Part shown: positions 34,655 through 42,539 of the stretch, in pieces
Layout of the letters: each line of letters starts with the position of its first letter
How positions within the stretch are numbered: position 1 is the first letter of the stretch
NCBI GenBank assembly: GCA_051867615.1
Contig: JBJDYU010000013.1
Span: 1 to 64,000, forward strand
Reading direction: 5' to 3'
Length of the DNA stretch: 64,000 nucleotides
Source of the DNA: RGIG5472 sp051867615
GTDB lineage: Bacteria; Bacillota; Clostridia; Oscillospirales; Oscillospiraceae
Notes under the pieces: generated by a model
Databases searched by the model: none
What the model saw: only the letters and a program-made list of their open reading frames with translations
Told to the model about the DNA's origin: nothing
Program-made: the position numbers and the translations under genes

Positions 34655-35314
34655 TTACATCAGCTGCTGCTCGTTGATCATGAGCTTGAACTCCAGCCCC
34701 AGCGTCTCCGCCGCCTTGCGGCAGAGCAGCATCCGCTGCATGAAGATCTCAAAATACTCCATCACGGAGCTGTAGTGGGTGTCCACGGAGAGCTTCAGCT
34801 TCACCAGCGTATGGCTCTCGTTGATCTTCAGCTCCGCCTTTTTCACGGAATAATTCACCCGGTCGTGGATGTCAAAATGGTTCTCGTCCCGGTTGCGGAC
34901 GCGGCTGCGCCGCACGTCGGACTTATCCGCCAGGATCAGCGCCGCCGCCATGGGGCTCACCGGCTTGCCGGTGCCCTCGTCGTGGTTGCCGATGGCGGTG
35001 ACGATCTCGCTGATCTCCGCCGGCTCCATGCCCAGGTTGTCGAGGATGCGGAAGGCCATGACCGCGCCGCTCTGGGAGTGGTCAATGCGGTTGACGAGAT
35101 TCCCGATGTCGTGCAGGTAGGCCGCGATCTGGGCTAGCTCGATGACCCGGGCAGGATAGCCCAGGGTCTGCAGGATATAGCGGCACTTGTCCGCCACCAG
35201 CCCCACATGGGCGAAGCTGTGCTCCGTAAAGCCCAGCGCGACCAGCGACTCGTCCGCCTTGCGGATATAGGTGTTGATGGCCTCGTTATGGCGGATCTCT
35301 TCATAGGTGATCAT
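34655..35314 (-). CDS. HD-domain phosphohydrolase in the pho operon
   Basis: A 219-residue cytoplasmic protein. Metal-binding residues are His in FTEHSFAHV, the HD pair in AAYLHDIGN, later IGNHDEG and a downstream Asp in LADKSDVRR, so the HD core seems intact. Residues after ~150 are a ferredoxin-like extra region. It starts 4 nt after phoR with AAGGAG, hence cotranscribed with the phosphate regulators. The substrate is unknown; nucleotide or cyclic-nucleotide hydrolysis would fit the family. Confidence 0.85.
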   Translation of the reverse strand: MITYEEIRHNEAINTYIRKADESLVALGFTEHSFAHVGLVADKCRYILQTLGYPARVIELAQIAAYLHDIGNLVNRIDHSQSGAVMAFRILDNLGMEPAEISEIVTAIGNHDEGTGKPVSPMAAALILADKSDVRRSRVRNRDENHFDIHDRVNYSVKKAELKINESHTLVKLKLSVDTHYSSVMEYFEIFMQRMLLCRKAAETLGLEFKLMINEQQLM

Positions 35315-35318
35315 GCGT

Positions 35319-36965
35319 TCACTCCTTAAATATGACGGTGATGGCGGTGCCCTGTCCCGGCTCGCTTTGCAGCTCCAGCCGGGCGTTGTGGTACTGGGCC
35401 GCGTGCTTGACGATGGAAAGGCCCAGGCCCGTGCCGCCGATGGCGCGGCTGTGGCTCTTGTCCACCCGGTAAAAGCGCTCAAAGACCCGCTTCTGGTGGG
35501 CGTAGGGGATGCCGATGCCGGTGTCCGAGACGCAAAGCCGGGTCTCCCGCTCGCCCTTCGCAATGGAAACGGTGACGCTGCCGCCCTCCCGGTTATACTT
35601 GATGGCGTTGTCGCAGAGGTTATAGAGCATTTCGCCCAGCAGCGAGCGGACGCCGGTGATCCACGCCTCGTCCCCGGTGAGGGACAGGGTCACGCCCTTC
35701 TTCTCCGCCAGAGCGTGCAGGCTCTCCAGCGTCTCGTCCGCGAGAGCGCGCAGCTCCACCCGCTCCCGCTCCATGGGGGCGCTGCCCTCGTCCAGGCGGG
35801 AGAGGTCGATGATATCGTCCACCAGGGCGATGAGGCGGCTGGACTCCCGGTAGATGTCCCCGGAGAATTCCTTCATCTTCTCCAGCGGCACCAGTCCCTC
35901 CTTCATCAGCTCCGCAAAGCCGGAGATGGAGGTCAGAGGCGTCTTCAGCTCGTGGGATACATTGGCGGTGAATTCCCTCCGCAGGGCCTCCCGCTCCTGC
36001 CGCTCCGTCACGTCCATCATGATGACCACCACGCCCGTCACCTGTCCGTCGGCCACCACCGGGTTCGCCACCACCTGATAAGTGCCGCTCTCCGGCGTCA
36101 GCAGCATCTCCGCGTGCTCCCCGGCCAGGGCCGCCGTGGCGGCGCTGAGGATCTCTCCCCGGCATACGCTCTGGCGCAGGCTCGACACCTCCGCCCCGGA
36201 GGAAAGCAGCTGCAGGGCGCTGCGGTTGCCCGAGAGGATGTTCAGCCGCTGGTCCACCAGCAGAAAGCCCTCCCGCATATTGTCGGTGATGGCTGCAAAT
36301 TCCCGCTGCCGCGTCCGCAGCTCCTCCATCTGCCGGCGGATGGTGCGGTTCTGCTCCCGGATGCGGCCCACCAGCGGCTCCAGCTCCGGATAGACGCTGC
36401 CTGCGGCGGGATCGCCCAGATCCATGCGGTTGATGGGCCGGACGATCTGCCGCGCCAGCCGGTAGGCCAGCAGCAGGGAAAAGCCCAGCGCCAGCAGCAC
36501 CACCCACAAAAGCGGCCAGACCATGCGCAGCAGGCCCGCCGCCACCGTCTCCTGTGTGCAGGAAAGGCGCACCACCGTCCCGTCGGCGAGACGCTCGGCA
36601 TAGTACAGGGTCTTTTCCATCAGCGTGCCGGACTCATGGGAGCTTTGGCCGCTGCCCTCCGACAGGGCCGCCGCCACCTCCTCCCGGTCCAGATGGTTCT
36701 CCATCTGCGCCGCGTCCGCCGCGCTGTCATACAGCACCGTGCCGTCCGCCGCGATCCAGGTCAGGCGCTCGTCCGTCTTGAGAGTCCTGAGATAGTCTCC
36801 GCCCATCAGCTCCATGCCGTGGGCCACATAGTCCGTCTTCACGGCCAGCTCAGCGAACACCTGCCGCTCCTGATACTCATACTGCGCCCCCAGCAGCAGC
36901 GTGCAGCTCAGCAGCAGCACCACCAGCCCCGCGAGAAAAATACTGCGGAAAATACGGCTCGTCAT
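35319..36965 (-). CDS. phoR: Phosphate-sensing histidine kinase PhoR-like
   Basis: A 548-residue membrane kinase: TM1 (8-28), an extracytoplasmic sensor region (30-145), TM2 (148-168), HAMP-like segment, PAS domain (about 222-325), the phospho-accepting His338 in NVSHELKTPLTS and an ATPase domain with NAIKY, DTGIGIP and GTGLGLSIVK. This layout is that of PhoR. Its start overlaps the phoB stop (ATGA). The gene neighbours, two phosphate transporters, support the phosphate assignment. Confidence 0.92.
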   Translation of the reverse strand: MTSRIFRSIFLAGLVVLLLSCTLLLGAQYEYQERQVFAELAVKTDYVAHGMELMGGDYLRTLKTDERLTWIAADGTVLYDSAADAAQMENHLDREEVAAALSEGSGQSSHESGTLMEKTLYYAERLADGTVVRLSCTQETVAAGLLRMVWPLLWVVLLALGFSLLLAYRLARQIVRPINRMDLGDPAAGSVYPELEPLVGRIREQNRTIRRQMEELRTRQREFAAITDNMREGFLLVDQRLNILSGNRSALQLLSSGAEVSSLRQSVCRGEILSAATAALAGEHAEMLLTPESGTYQVVANPVVADGQVTGVVVIMMDVTERQEREALRREFTANVSHELKTPLTSISGFAELMKEGLVPLEKMKEFSGDIYRESSRLIALVDDIIDLSRLDEGSAPMERERVELRALADETLESLHALAEKKGVTLSLTGDEAWITGVRSLLGEMLYNLCDNAIKYNREGGSVTVSIAKGERETRLCVSDTGIGIPYAHQKRVFERFYRVDKSHSRAIGGTGLGLSIVKHAAQYHNARLELQSEPGQGTAITVIFKE

Positions 36966-37636
36966 ACGCCTTCTCCGATCTTATAGCCCACGCCCCGCAC
37001 CGTTTCGATGCAGCGGCCCGCCTCGCCCAGCTTCGACCGCAGGGTGCGGATATGCACGTCCAGCGTCCGGTTCTCCCGGTCCAGCTCGCAGCCCCAGACG
37101 CGGTCCATCAGGGTGCCGCGGGTCAGCACCACGCCCCGGTTTTCCAGCAGCAGGCACAAAAGCTCAAACTCCTTATAGGTCAGGGGCACGTCCTTCTCCC
37201 CCACGCGCACGATGTGCTTCTCCGGGCAGACGTACAGCTCCCCCACCCGGTACTCCGTGCAGGCGGACTCCGTCTCCGTGCGGCGCAGCACCGCCCGCAC
37301 CCGGGCCACCAGCTCCATCATGCCGAAGGGCTTGGAAACGAAGTCGTCCGCCCCCTCGTCCAGACCCACTACCCGGTCGTACTCCGTATTCTTCGCCGTG
37401 AGCATAATGACCGGCAGGCGGCGGGTGGCGCTGGCGAGGCGCAGCTTCCGCAGGACGGACAATCCGTCCTCCTCCGGCAGCATGATATCCAGCAGCACCA
37501 GCTCCGGCTGCTCCTGGGCCATGGCCTTCCAGAAGGCGGAGGGCAGGGCGAAGCCCCTGGCCTGGTACCCCTGGCTCTCCAGCGTGTACACCACCAGCTT
37601 GCGGATGCTGTCGTCGTCCTCCAAGAGATAAATCAT
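36962..37636 (-). CDS. phoB: Phosphate regulon response regulator PhoB/PhoP-like
   Basis: A 224-residue OmpR-type regulator. The receiver domain has EDDD (6-9), the phosphorylated Asp50 in LLDIMLP and the conserved SKPFG lysine; the winged-helix DNA-binding domain (about 130-220) includes NRTLDVHIRTLRSKLG. It is first of phoB-phoR-HD. Its upstream region has a TATACT (37671-37676, reverse) and PHO-box-like repeats (37708-37726), which indicates autoregulation. Confidence 0.92.
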   Translation of the reverse strand: MIYLLEDDDSIRKLVVYTLESQGYQARGFALPSAFWKAMAQEQPELVLLDIMLPEEDGLSVLRKLRLASATRRLPVIMLTAKNTEYDRVVGLDEGADDFVSKPFGMMELVARVRAVLRRTETESACTEYRVGELYVCPEKHIVRVGEKDVPLTYKEFELLCLLLENRGVVLTRGTLMDRVWGCELDRENRTLDVHIRTLRSKLGEAGRCIETVRGVGYKIGEGV

Positions 37637-37670
37637 GCGCTCACCCCGCTATTCTCCCATCTTTCCTCAC

Positions 37671-37726
37671 AGTATAGGGGAAATGTGTAAAATGCGAAAC
37701 CCGTTTCATGTTAAATTTATGTTAAA
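37671..37726 (-). promoter_or_regulatory. phoB promoter with PHO box
   Basis: Reverse strand: TTAACATAAATTTAACAT (37708-37726 region) holds two TTAACA hexamers at an 11-bp step, matching the Bacillus PHO box. It lies directly upstream of where the -35 should be for the TATACT at 37671-37676, a typical activator position. The same box lies about 70 bp upstream of a TATACT (37795-37800) for the divergent transporter and could act on it as well. Confidence 0.75.
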
Positions 37727-37876
37727 ATCGGAGAAAAGTCAATTTCCGCCGTGAAAAAAACAAAGATATATTTCCCCATTTTCTTTTTCTCTGCTATACT
37801 ATATTTGAAAAAATATGGGGTCGTATGCGCTGAACTGCGCCGCCCCGGCTGAAAAAGAACGAAAGAAGATGGGAGC

Positions 37877-39670
37877 GTGATCGGAATGGGCCTTTCCAAT
37901 GTCATCTCGCTGCTGGGCGGCGTGGCGCTGTTCCTTTTCGGCATGACGCTGATGGGCGATGGCCTGAAAAACGTGGCCGGCAGCAAGCTGGAGCTGGTGC
38001 TGTACAAGCTCACCAGCTCGCCCTGGAAGGGGCTGCTGCTGGGTACTGCCGTCACCGCTGTGATCCAGTCCTCCTCCGCCACGTCGGTGATGGTGGTGGG
38101 CTTCGTCAACTCCGGCATGATGCAGTTCCGCCAGGCCATCGGCATCGTTCTGGGCGCGACGCTGGGCACCAGCGTCACGGGCTGGATCATCTGCCTGTCC
38201 GACCTGGGCGCCGGCGGCGGCTGGATCTCCCTGCTCTCCACCGCCACACTCACCGGCGTCATCGCCGTGGTGGGCATCATCCTGCGTATGTTCTGCAAGT
38301 CCCCGGTCAAGCACCATGTGGGCGATATCCTCATGGGCTTCGCCGTCCTCATGTTCGGCATGAGCGCCATGAGCGGCTCCATGGCCCCGCTGAAGGAGAA
38401 CGAGGAGTTCATCCGCATCCTCACCTCCTTCTCCAATCCCCTGCTGGGCATTCTCGTGGGCGCGGCCTTCACCGCGGTGCTGCAGAGCGCCTCCGCCGCA
38501 GTCGGTATCGTGCAGGCTCTGGCGGGCACCGGGGCGCTGACCTTCTCCGCCGCCTTCCCCCTGCTCATGGGCATCGGCATCGGCGCGGCGGTGCCTGTGC
38601 TGCTCTCCGCTCTGGGCGCCAACATCAACGGCAAGCGCACCGCCTTTGTCTACCTCCTCATCGAGGTGCTGGGCGTGGTCGTGTTTGGGCCGGTGGTCTA
38701 TGGCATCAACGCTGTCTTCCCCCTGCCCTTCATGGACATGGCCATGACCACCGCGGGCATCGCCGCCCTCAACAGCCTGTTCCGTCTCGCTACGCTTCTG
38801 GTCCTCGCGCCCTGCATCGGCCTGATGGACAGGCTCAGCTGTCTCGTCATCAAGGACAAGCCAGAGGCCTCGCTGCCCGACATGGAGCGGCTGGAGGAGC
38901 GCTTCCTCCAGCATCCGGCGCTGGCCATCGAGCAGAGCCGCACCGTCATCAACTCCATGGCCCAGAAGGCGCAGGAAAACCTGTTTGAAGCCTTCGCCCT
39001 GCTGGAGAACTATAGCGATGCGGGCTTCGCCCGGGTGGCGGAGCTGGAGGCCATCGTGGACCGCTATGAGGACAAGCTGGGCACCTACCTTGTGAGCATC
39101 TCCCAGCGGGAGCTGAGCAGCAAGCAGAACGAGGATATGTGCGAATTCCTCCACACCATCTCCGATTTTGAGCGCATCTCCGACCACGCGCTGAACATCG
39201 CGGAGACCGCCCGGGAGATCCACCAGAAGAATCTCGTATTCTCAGACGCCGCCGCACGGGAGCTGTCCGTCATGCAGCGGGCGGTGTCGGAGATCGTCTC
39301 CATCTCCGTACAGGCCTTCCAGGACAAGGATCTTGACTGCGCCCGCCGGGTGGAGCCGCTGGAGGAGCTGATCGACAGCCTCTGCGACGAGATGAAGCTG
39401 CACCACATCGACCGGCTGCAGAAGGGCATCTGCACCCTGCATCAGGGCTTTGTGTTCAACGACCTGCTGACCAACTACGAGCGCGTGTCGGACCACTGCT
39501 CCAACATCGCCGTGGCCCTCATCGAGCTGGACTCCGACGCCTTCGACACCCACGAGTACCTCAAGAGCCTGCGGGAAATGCGGGACTCCGCTTTCGCCCG
39601 GTATTTTGAGGAGTACCGCCAGAAATACACCCTGGACTCCCCCGCTCCCGCCTCCAGCCGGGAAACGTGA
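37877..39670 (+). CDS. Na+/phosphate cotransporter with PhoU-like domain (second)
   Basis: A 597-residue NptA-type protein. The first module has QSSSAT (64-69), but the second reads QSASAA instead of QSSSA, a change at a position that contacts sodium or phosphate in relatives. The C-terminal ~230 residues contain two PhoU-like repeats (SDHALNIAET, SDHCSNIAVA). The start is taken as GTG 37877; ATG 37886 is an equal alternative. It is divergent from phoB across a shared PHO-box region. Confidence 0.92.
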   Translation: MIGMGLSNVISLLGGVALFLFGMTLMGDGLKNVAGSKLELVLYKLTSSPWKGLLLGTAVTAVIQSSSATSVMVVGFVNSGMMQFRQAIGIVLGATLGTSVTGWIICLSDLGAGGGWISLLSTATLTGVIAVVGIILRMFCKSPVKHHVGDILMGFAVLMFGMSAMSGSMAPLKENEEFIRILTSFSNPLLGILVGAAFTAVLQSASAAVGIVQALAGTGALTFSAAFPLLMGIGIGAAVPVLLSALGANINGKRTAFVYLLIEVLGVVVFGPVVYGINAVFPLPFMDMAMTTAGIAALNSLFRLATLLVLAPCIGLMDRLSCLVIKDKPEASLPDMERLEERFLQHPALAIEQSRTVINSMAQKAQENLFEAFALLENYSDAGFARVAELEAIVDRYEDKLGTYLVSISQRELSSKQNEDMCEFLHTISDFERISDHALNIAETAREIHQKNLVFSDAAARELSVMQRAVSEIVSISVQAFQDKDLDCARRVEPLEELIDSLCDEMKLHHIDRLQKGICTLHQGFVFNDLLTNYERVSDHCSNIAVALIELDSDAFDTHEYLKSLREMRDSAFARYFEEYRQKYTLDSPAPASSRET

Positions 39671-39679
39671 TATGACGAA

Positions 39680-39722
39680 AAGCCGCCGGGACGCTGTGTG
39701 CGCCCCGGCGGTCTTTGTTTTC
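39680..39722 (+). terminator. Terminator of the second Na/Pi gene
   Basis: An 8-bp stem (CCGCCGGG and its complement) with a 13-nt loop, followed by TCTTTGTTTTCG. Confidence 0.75.
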
Positions 39723-39808
39723 GATATTCGATAAAAGTACGTTTCTTTTTGTGCCTGCCGCACCCACTCCGGGAAGCAACCACACGCCGGACCGCCGACA
39801 GACCCCTC

Positions 39809-40453
39809 TCACTTCAGCAGGCAGCCCTCCACCGCCCGGCGGACACAGTTGAGGAAGCTGATGCGGCTGCGCTCCGTCTCCTCCTCCGTCCACTCCCGGT
39901 CCAGCAGCTCCTTGAGATAGCCCATGAACAGATGGATCATCAGGGAGTTGAGATACCGCGCGTCCTCCCGGGTGATCCACCCATCCTCGGCGCAGCGGGA
40001 GATGAGCAGAAAGTCCCGGCGGTCAAAGCTGCCGTCGGTGAACACCGCCGCCAGCGCCGGCTCGATACACGCCAGATCCTCGGGAAAGATGGCGTAGTAG
40101 CTGCGGAAGATCTCCCCGATCTCCCGGCTGTGCCGCCCGAAAAAGAGCTTGTCGAACAGCTGCGGATGGGCAAAGGAGTGTCTGGAAAAGCAGTCCCACA
40201 CCATGAGATAGGTCTGCAGCGTGTTTTCCGACTGCTCATAGCACTTCGCCACGTCCTCCAGATACCCCGTGAGGTAGCGCAGCGAGGCGTAGGTCACCAG
40301 CTCGTCCAGGTCCTCGAAGTAATGATAGATGTTGGCCGTGTTGCAGCCCATCTCCCGGCCGATCCGCCGGATGCTGACCGCCTCCACTCCCTCGGTGGAG
40401 ATCAGGCGGTAGGTCTCCTCGATAAAGCGTTTTTGTGAAACATCCTCCCGCAC
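39809..40453 (-). CDS. TetR-family transcriptional regulator
   Basis: A 214-residue regulator: the HTH region (about 12-52) reads EGVEAVSIRRIGREMGCNTA followed by NIYHYFEDLDEL; the remainder is a helical ligand domain. The start is a GTG at 40453, with GGGGGGAG 6 nt upstream, rather than a TTG eight codons earlier. It is a single gene with a palindromic operator in its own promoter; its targets beyond itself are unknown. Confidence 0.88.
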   Translation of the reverse strand: MREDVSQKRFIEETYRLISTEGVEAVSIRRIGREMGCNTANIYHYFEDLDELVTYASLRYLTGYLEDVAKCYEQSENTLQTYLMVWDCFSRHSFAHPQLFDKLFFGRHSREIGEIFRSYYAIFPEDLACIEPALAAVFTDGSFDRRDFLLISRCAEDGWITREDARYLNSLMIHLFMGYLKELLDREWTEEETERSRISFLNCVRRAVEGCLLK

Positions 40454-40476
40454 GCGCTCTCCCCCCTTTCCACACA

Positions 40477-40505
40477 AGGATAATCGCGATTAGCTTTTCT
40501 GTCAA
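40477..40505 (-). promoter_or_regulatory. TetR gene promoter with palindromic operator
   Basis: Reverse strand: TTGACA (40500-40505), a 17-bp spacer and TATCCT (40477-40482). The perfect palindrome TAATCGCGATTA (40481-40492) occupies the spacer and the -10, so binding would block polymerase. Autorepression by the TetR protein is inferred. Confidence 0.82.
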
Positions 40506-40556
40506 GCCGTCTTTCCCCGCTCTTTGGGCCGCTTTTGCAGAAAACGCCCTCCGCCC

Positions 40557-40585
40557 TTTTCAAATCGGAAATCCTGTGGTACAAT
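40557..40585 (+). promoter_or_regulatory. Probable promoter of the deacetylase-like gene
   Basis: TTTTCA (40557-40562), a 17-bp spacer and TACAAT (40580-40585). The -35 is weak. Confidence 0.5.
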
Positions 40586-40639
40586 GATATGTCAGAAAAT
40601 AATCGTTCTTCCCCGTGGGACCGGAAAGGAGGGTTCGGG

Positions 40640-41746
40640 TTGAAAAAACGTCTCTGCGCCGCGGCTTTGCTGCTGTGCCTGCTGCTGACGCTTGGCAGCG
40701 CCACGCTGGAGGGCCATGCCGCCACGGTCTATTTCACCGCCTCCAACGACACGCTGCTGGAGCTCTCCGACGAGACCATGCCCTTTTGGAGCGGCGGCCT
40801 GTTCTACGTCCCCGTCTCCGCCTTCTGCAGCGGCGGTCTGGGCGTCTCGGAGTCCTACAACGCCCCCAAAAAGACGCTGACGCTCCGCCGCTCCGGTTAC
40901 CGGCTCATCTGCAACCTCTCCTCCGGCATGACGGTAGACAGCGACGGCATCATCTATGAGTTCACCGCGCTGGAGAAGGGCAGCGTTCTTTTCCTGCCCA
41001 TCAACCAGGTCTGCCATATTTTTGGCTTCAGCTGCTCGATCCGCAGCGTCCCCAACGGCTATCTCGTGCGCATCCGCAACGAAAGCGCCGCCTTTTCCGA
41101 CGAAGCCTTCATTGCCAACGCCTCCGCCATGCTCGCCAGCCGCTACGCCAGCTATGAGGCCGCGAAAAAGCCCGCCGAGGAGGAGAAACCTCCCGCCCAG
41201 GCGGCGGAGGAGGACGGAGTGCTGTACCTGGGCTTCACGGTGCGCTCCGCCGAAACGGCGGAGAAATGGCTGGAGGTATGCAGCGGCACGGAGCATCACG
41301 CCACTTTCTTCCTGGCGGAGGACTTCCTTGCCCATGAAGACGCGGAAGCGGCGGCGGGCATTGTCCGCCGCATTCTGGCGGAGGGGCACAACCTGGGCCT
41401 CGCCAGCGCCGGATCGGGCGCCGCGGCGGCACTGGCGGAGCTGCAAAGCGGCAACGAAGCGCTGGCGGCAATGGCCTGCGTGAAGACCCGGCTGGCCGCC
41501 TTCGCCAAGAGCGTCTCGGCGGAGGCCGCGGCCGGGGAGGGCTACTGTGCCGTGGGCTTCGACCTCTCCTGCGCGGGAGAAACGGAGCTGTCCGCCGCCG
41601 ACATTTCCCGCCTGCTGAACGCCGCCGGCTCCGACGCGCGGCTCGATCTGGGGGATTCCCTCAGCGCCGCCTCCCTGCGACTCCTGCTCAGCCGTGCCGA
41701 AGCGCGCGGCTACACGGGCCAGTGCTTCCGGGAGACCGCGTATTGA
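40640..41746 (+). CDS. Secreted copper-amine-oxidase-N-like protein with degenerate polysaccharide deacetylase fold
   Basis: A 368-residue exported protein with a signal peptide (1-28, ...LLLCLLLTLGSATLEGHA). Residues 30-145 look like a copper amine oxidase N-terminal (stalk) domain. After a Pro/Glu linker, residues 190-360 follow the NodB/polysaccharide deacetylase order: LYLGF, HHATFFLAEDF, IVRRILAEGHNLGLAS, C-terminal repeats. The metal-binding TFDDG is replaced by GFTVRS and the HxxxH site is missing, so it is probably inactive as a deacetylase. The start is TTG 40640, with AAAGGAGG 7 nt upstream. It precedes a two-component system and HtrA in the same direction. Confidence 0.75.
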   Translation: MKKRLCAAALLLCLLLTLGSATLEGHAATVYFTASNDTLLELSDETMPFWSGGLFYVPVSAFCSGGLGVSESYNAPKKTLTLRRSGYRLICNLSSGMTVDSDGIIYEFTALEKGSVLFLPINQVCHIFGFSCSIRSVPNGYLVRIRNESAAFSDEAFIANASAMLASRYASYEAAKKPAEEEKPPAQAAEEDGVLYLGFTVRSAETAEKWLEVCSGTEHHATFFLAEDFLAHEDAEAAAGIVRRILAEGHNLGLASAGSGAAAALAELQSGNEALAAMACVKTRLAAFAKSVSAEAAAGEGYCAVGFDLSCAGETELSAADISRLLNAAGSDARLDLGDSLSAASLRLLLSRAEARGYTGQCFRETAY

Positions 41747-41837
41747 CCGTCTGTACCGTCTCTCCGCGCTTCTGTCGCGGGGAGGCGTCCCTGTAACCAT
41801 CCACATAAAAACAGAACGAAACGGGAGTATGAAAAGT

Positions 41838-42539
41838 ATGGCAAGAGACATTCTGGTCGTGGAAGACGACCCCAATATCGTGGAGCTGATCCGTATGTAT
41901 CTGGACAAGGAGGGCTTCGGCGTCCGCATCGCCATGGACGGCGGCAAGGCGGTGGAGGAATTCCAGAAAAAAGAGCCGGACCTGATGCTGCTGGATATCA
42001 TGCTGCCGGTGATGGACGGCTGGGGCGTCTGCGCCAAGGTGCGGGAGACCTCCCGGGTGCCCATCATCATGCTGACGGCGAAAAGCGAGGTCTTCGACCG
42101 CATCCACGGACTGGAGATGGGGGCGGACGATTATCTCGTCAAGCCCTTTGAGATGAAGGAGCTTATCGCCCGCATCAACGCAGTGCTGCGCCGCACGGAG
42201 ATCCCGGAGGACACGCGCAAGCGTCTGGTCTTCGACAAGCTCGTTATCGACCTGGACTCCTACGAGCTGGTGGTGGACGGCAAAAAGATCGACACACCCC
42301 CCAAGGAGCTGGAGCTGCTGTACCATCTGGCCGCCACGCCCAACCGGGTCTACACCCGCAACCAGCTGCTGGACGAGGTCTGGGGCTTCGATTACTTCGG
42401 CGACTCCCGCACGGTGGACGTCCACATCAAGCGCCTGCGGGAAAAGGTGGAAAACGTGTCCGACCAGTGGGCGCTGCGCACGGTGTGGGGCGTGGGCTAT
42501 AAGTTCGAGCTGCTGGGCGGCTCTCAAAGCGCCAAATGA
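41838..42539 (+). CDS. OmpR-family response regulator
   Basis: A 233-residue regulator: receiver with EDD (9-11) and Asp53 in LLDIMLPVMDG, lysine in VKPFE, and a winged-helix domain with RTVDVHIKRLREKVEN near the end. ATG 41838 is preferred (GGGAG 10 nt upstream); ATG 41829 would have a 1-nt gap. It overlaps the kinase gene by ATGA. With the kinase and HtrA it resembles envelope-stress or YycFG/VicRK-like systems, though WalK-type PAS domains are not seen. Confidence 0.93.
   Translation: MARDILVVEDDPNIVELIRMYLDKEGFGVRIAMDGGKAVEEFQKKEPDLMLLDIMLPVMDGWGVCAKVRETSRVPIIMLTAKSEVFDRIHGLEMGADDYLVKPFEMKELIARINAVLRRTEIPEDTRKRLVFDKLVIDLDSYELVVDGKKIDTPPKELELLYHLAATPNRVYTRNQLLDEVWGFDYFGDSRTVDVHIKRLREKVENVSDQWALRTVWGVGYKFELLGGSQSAK

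Noticed and set aside
41747..41837. A terminator between the deacetylase-like gene and the response regulator
   Set aside because: A CTCCGCG/CGCGGGGAG hairpin exists but has no T-run and is imperfect, so an operon link remains possible.
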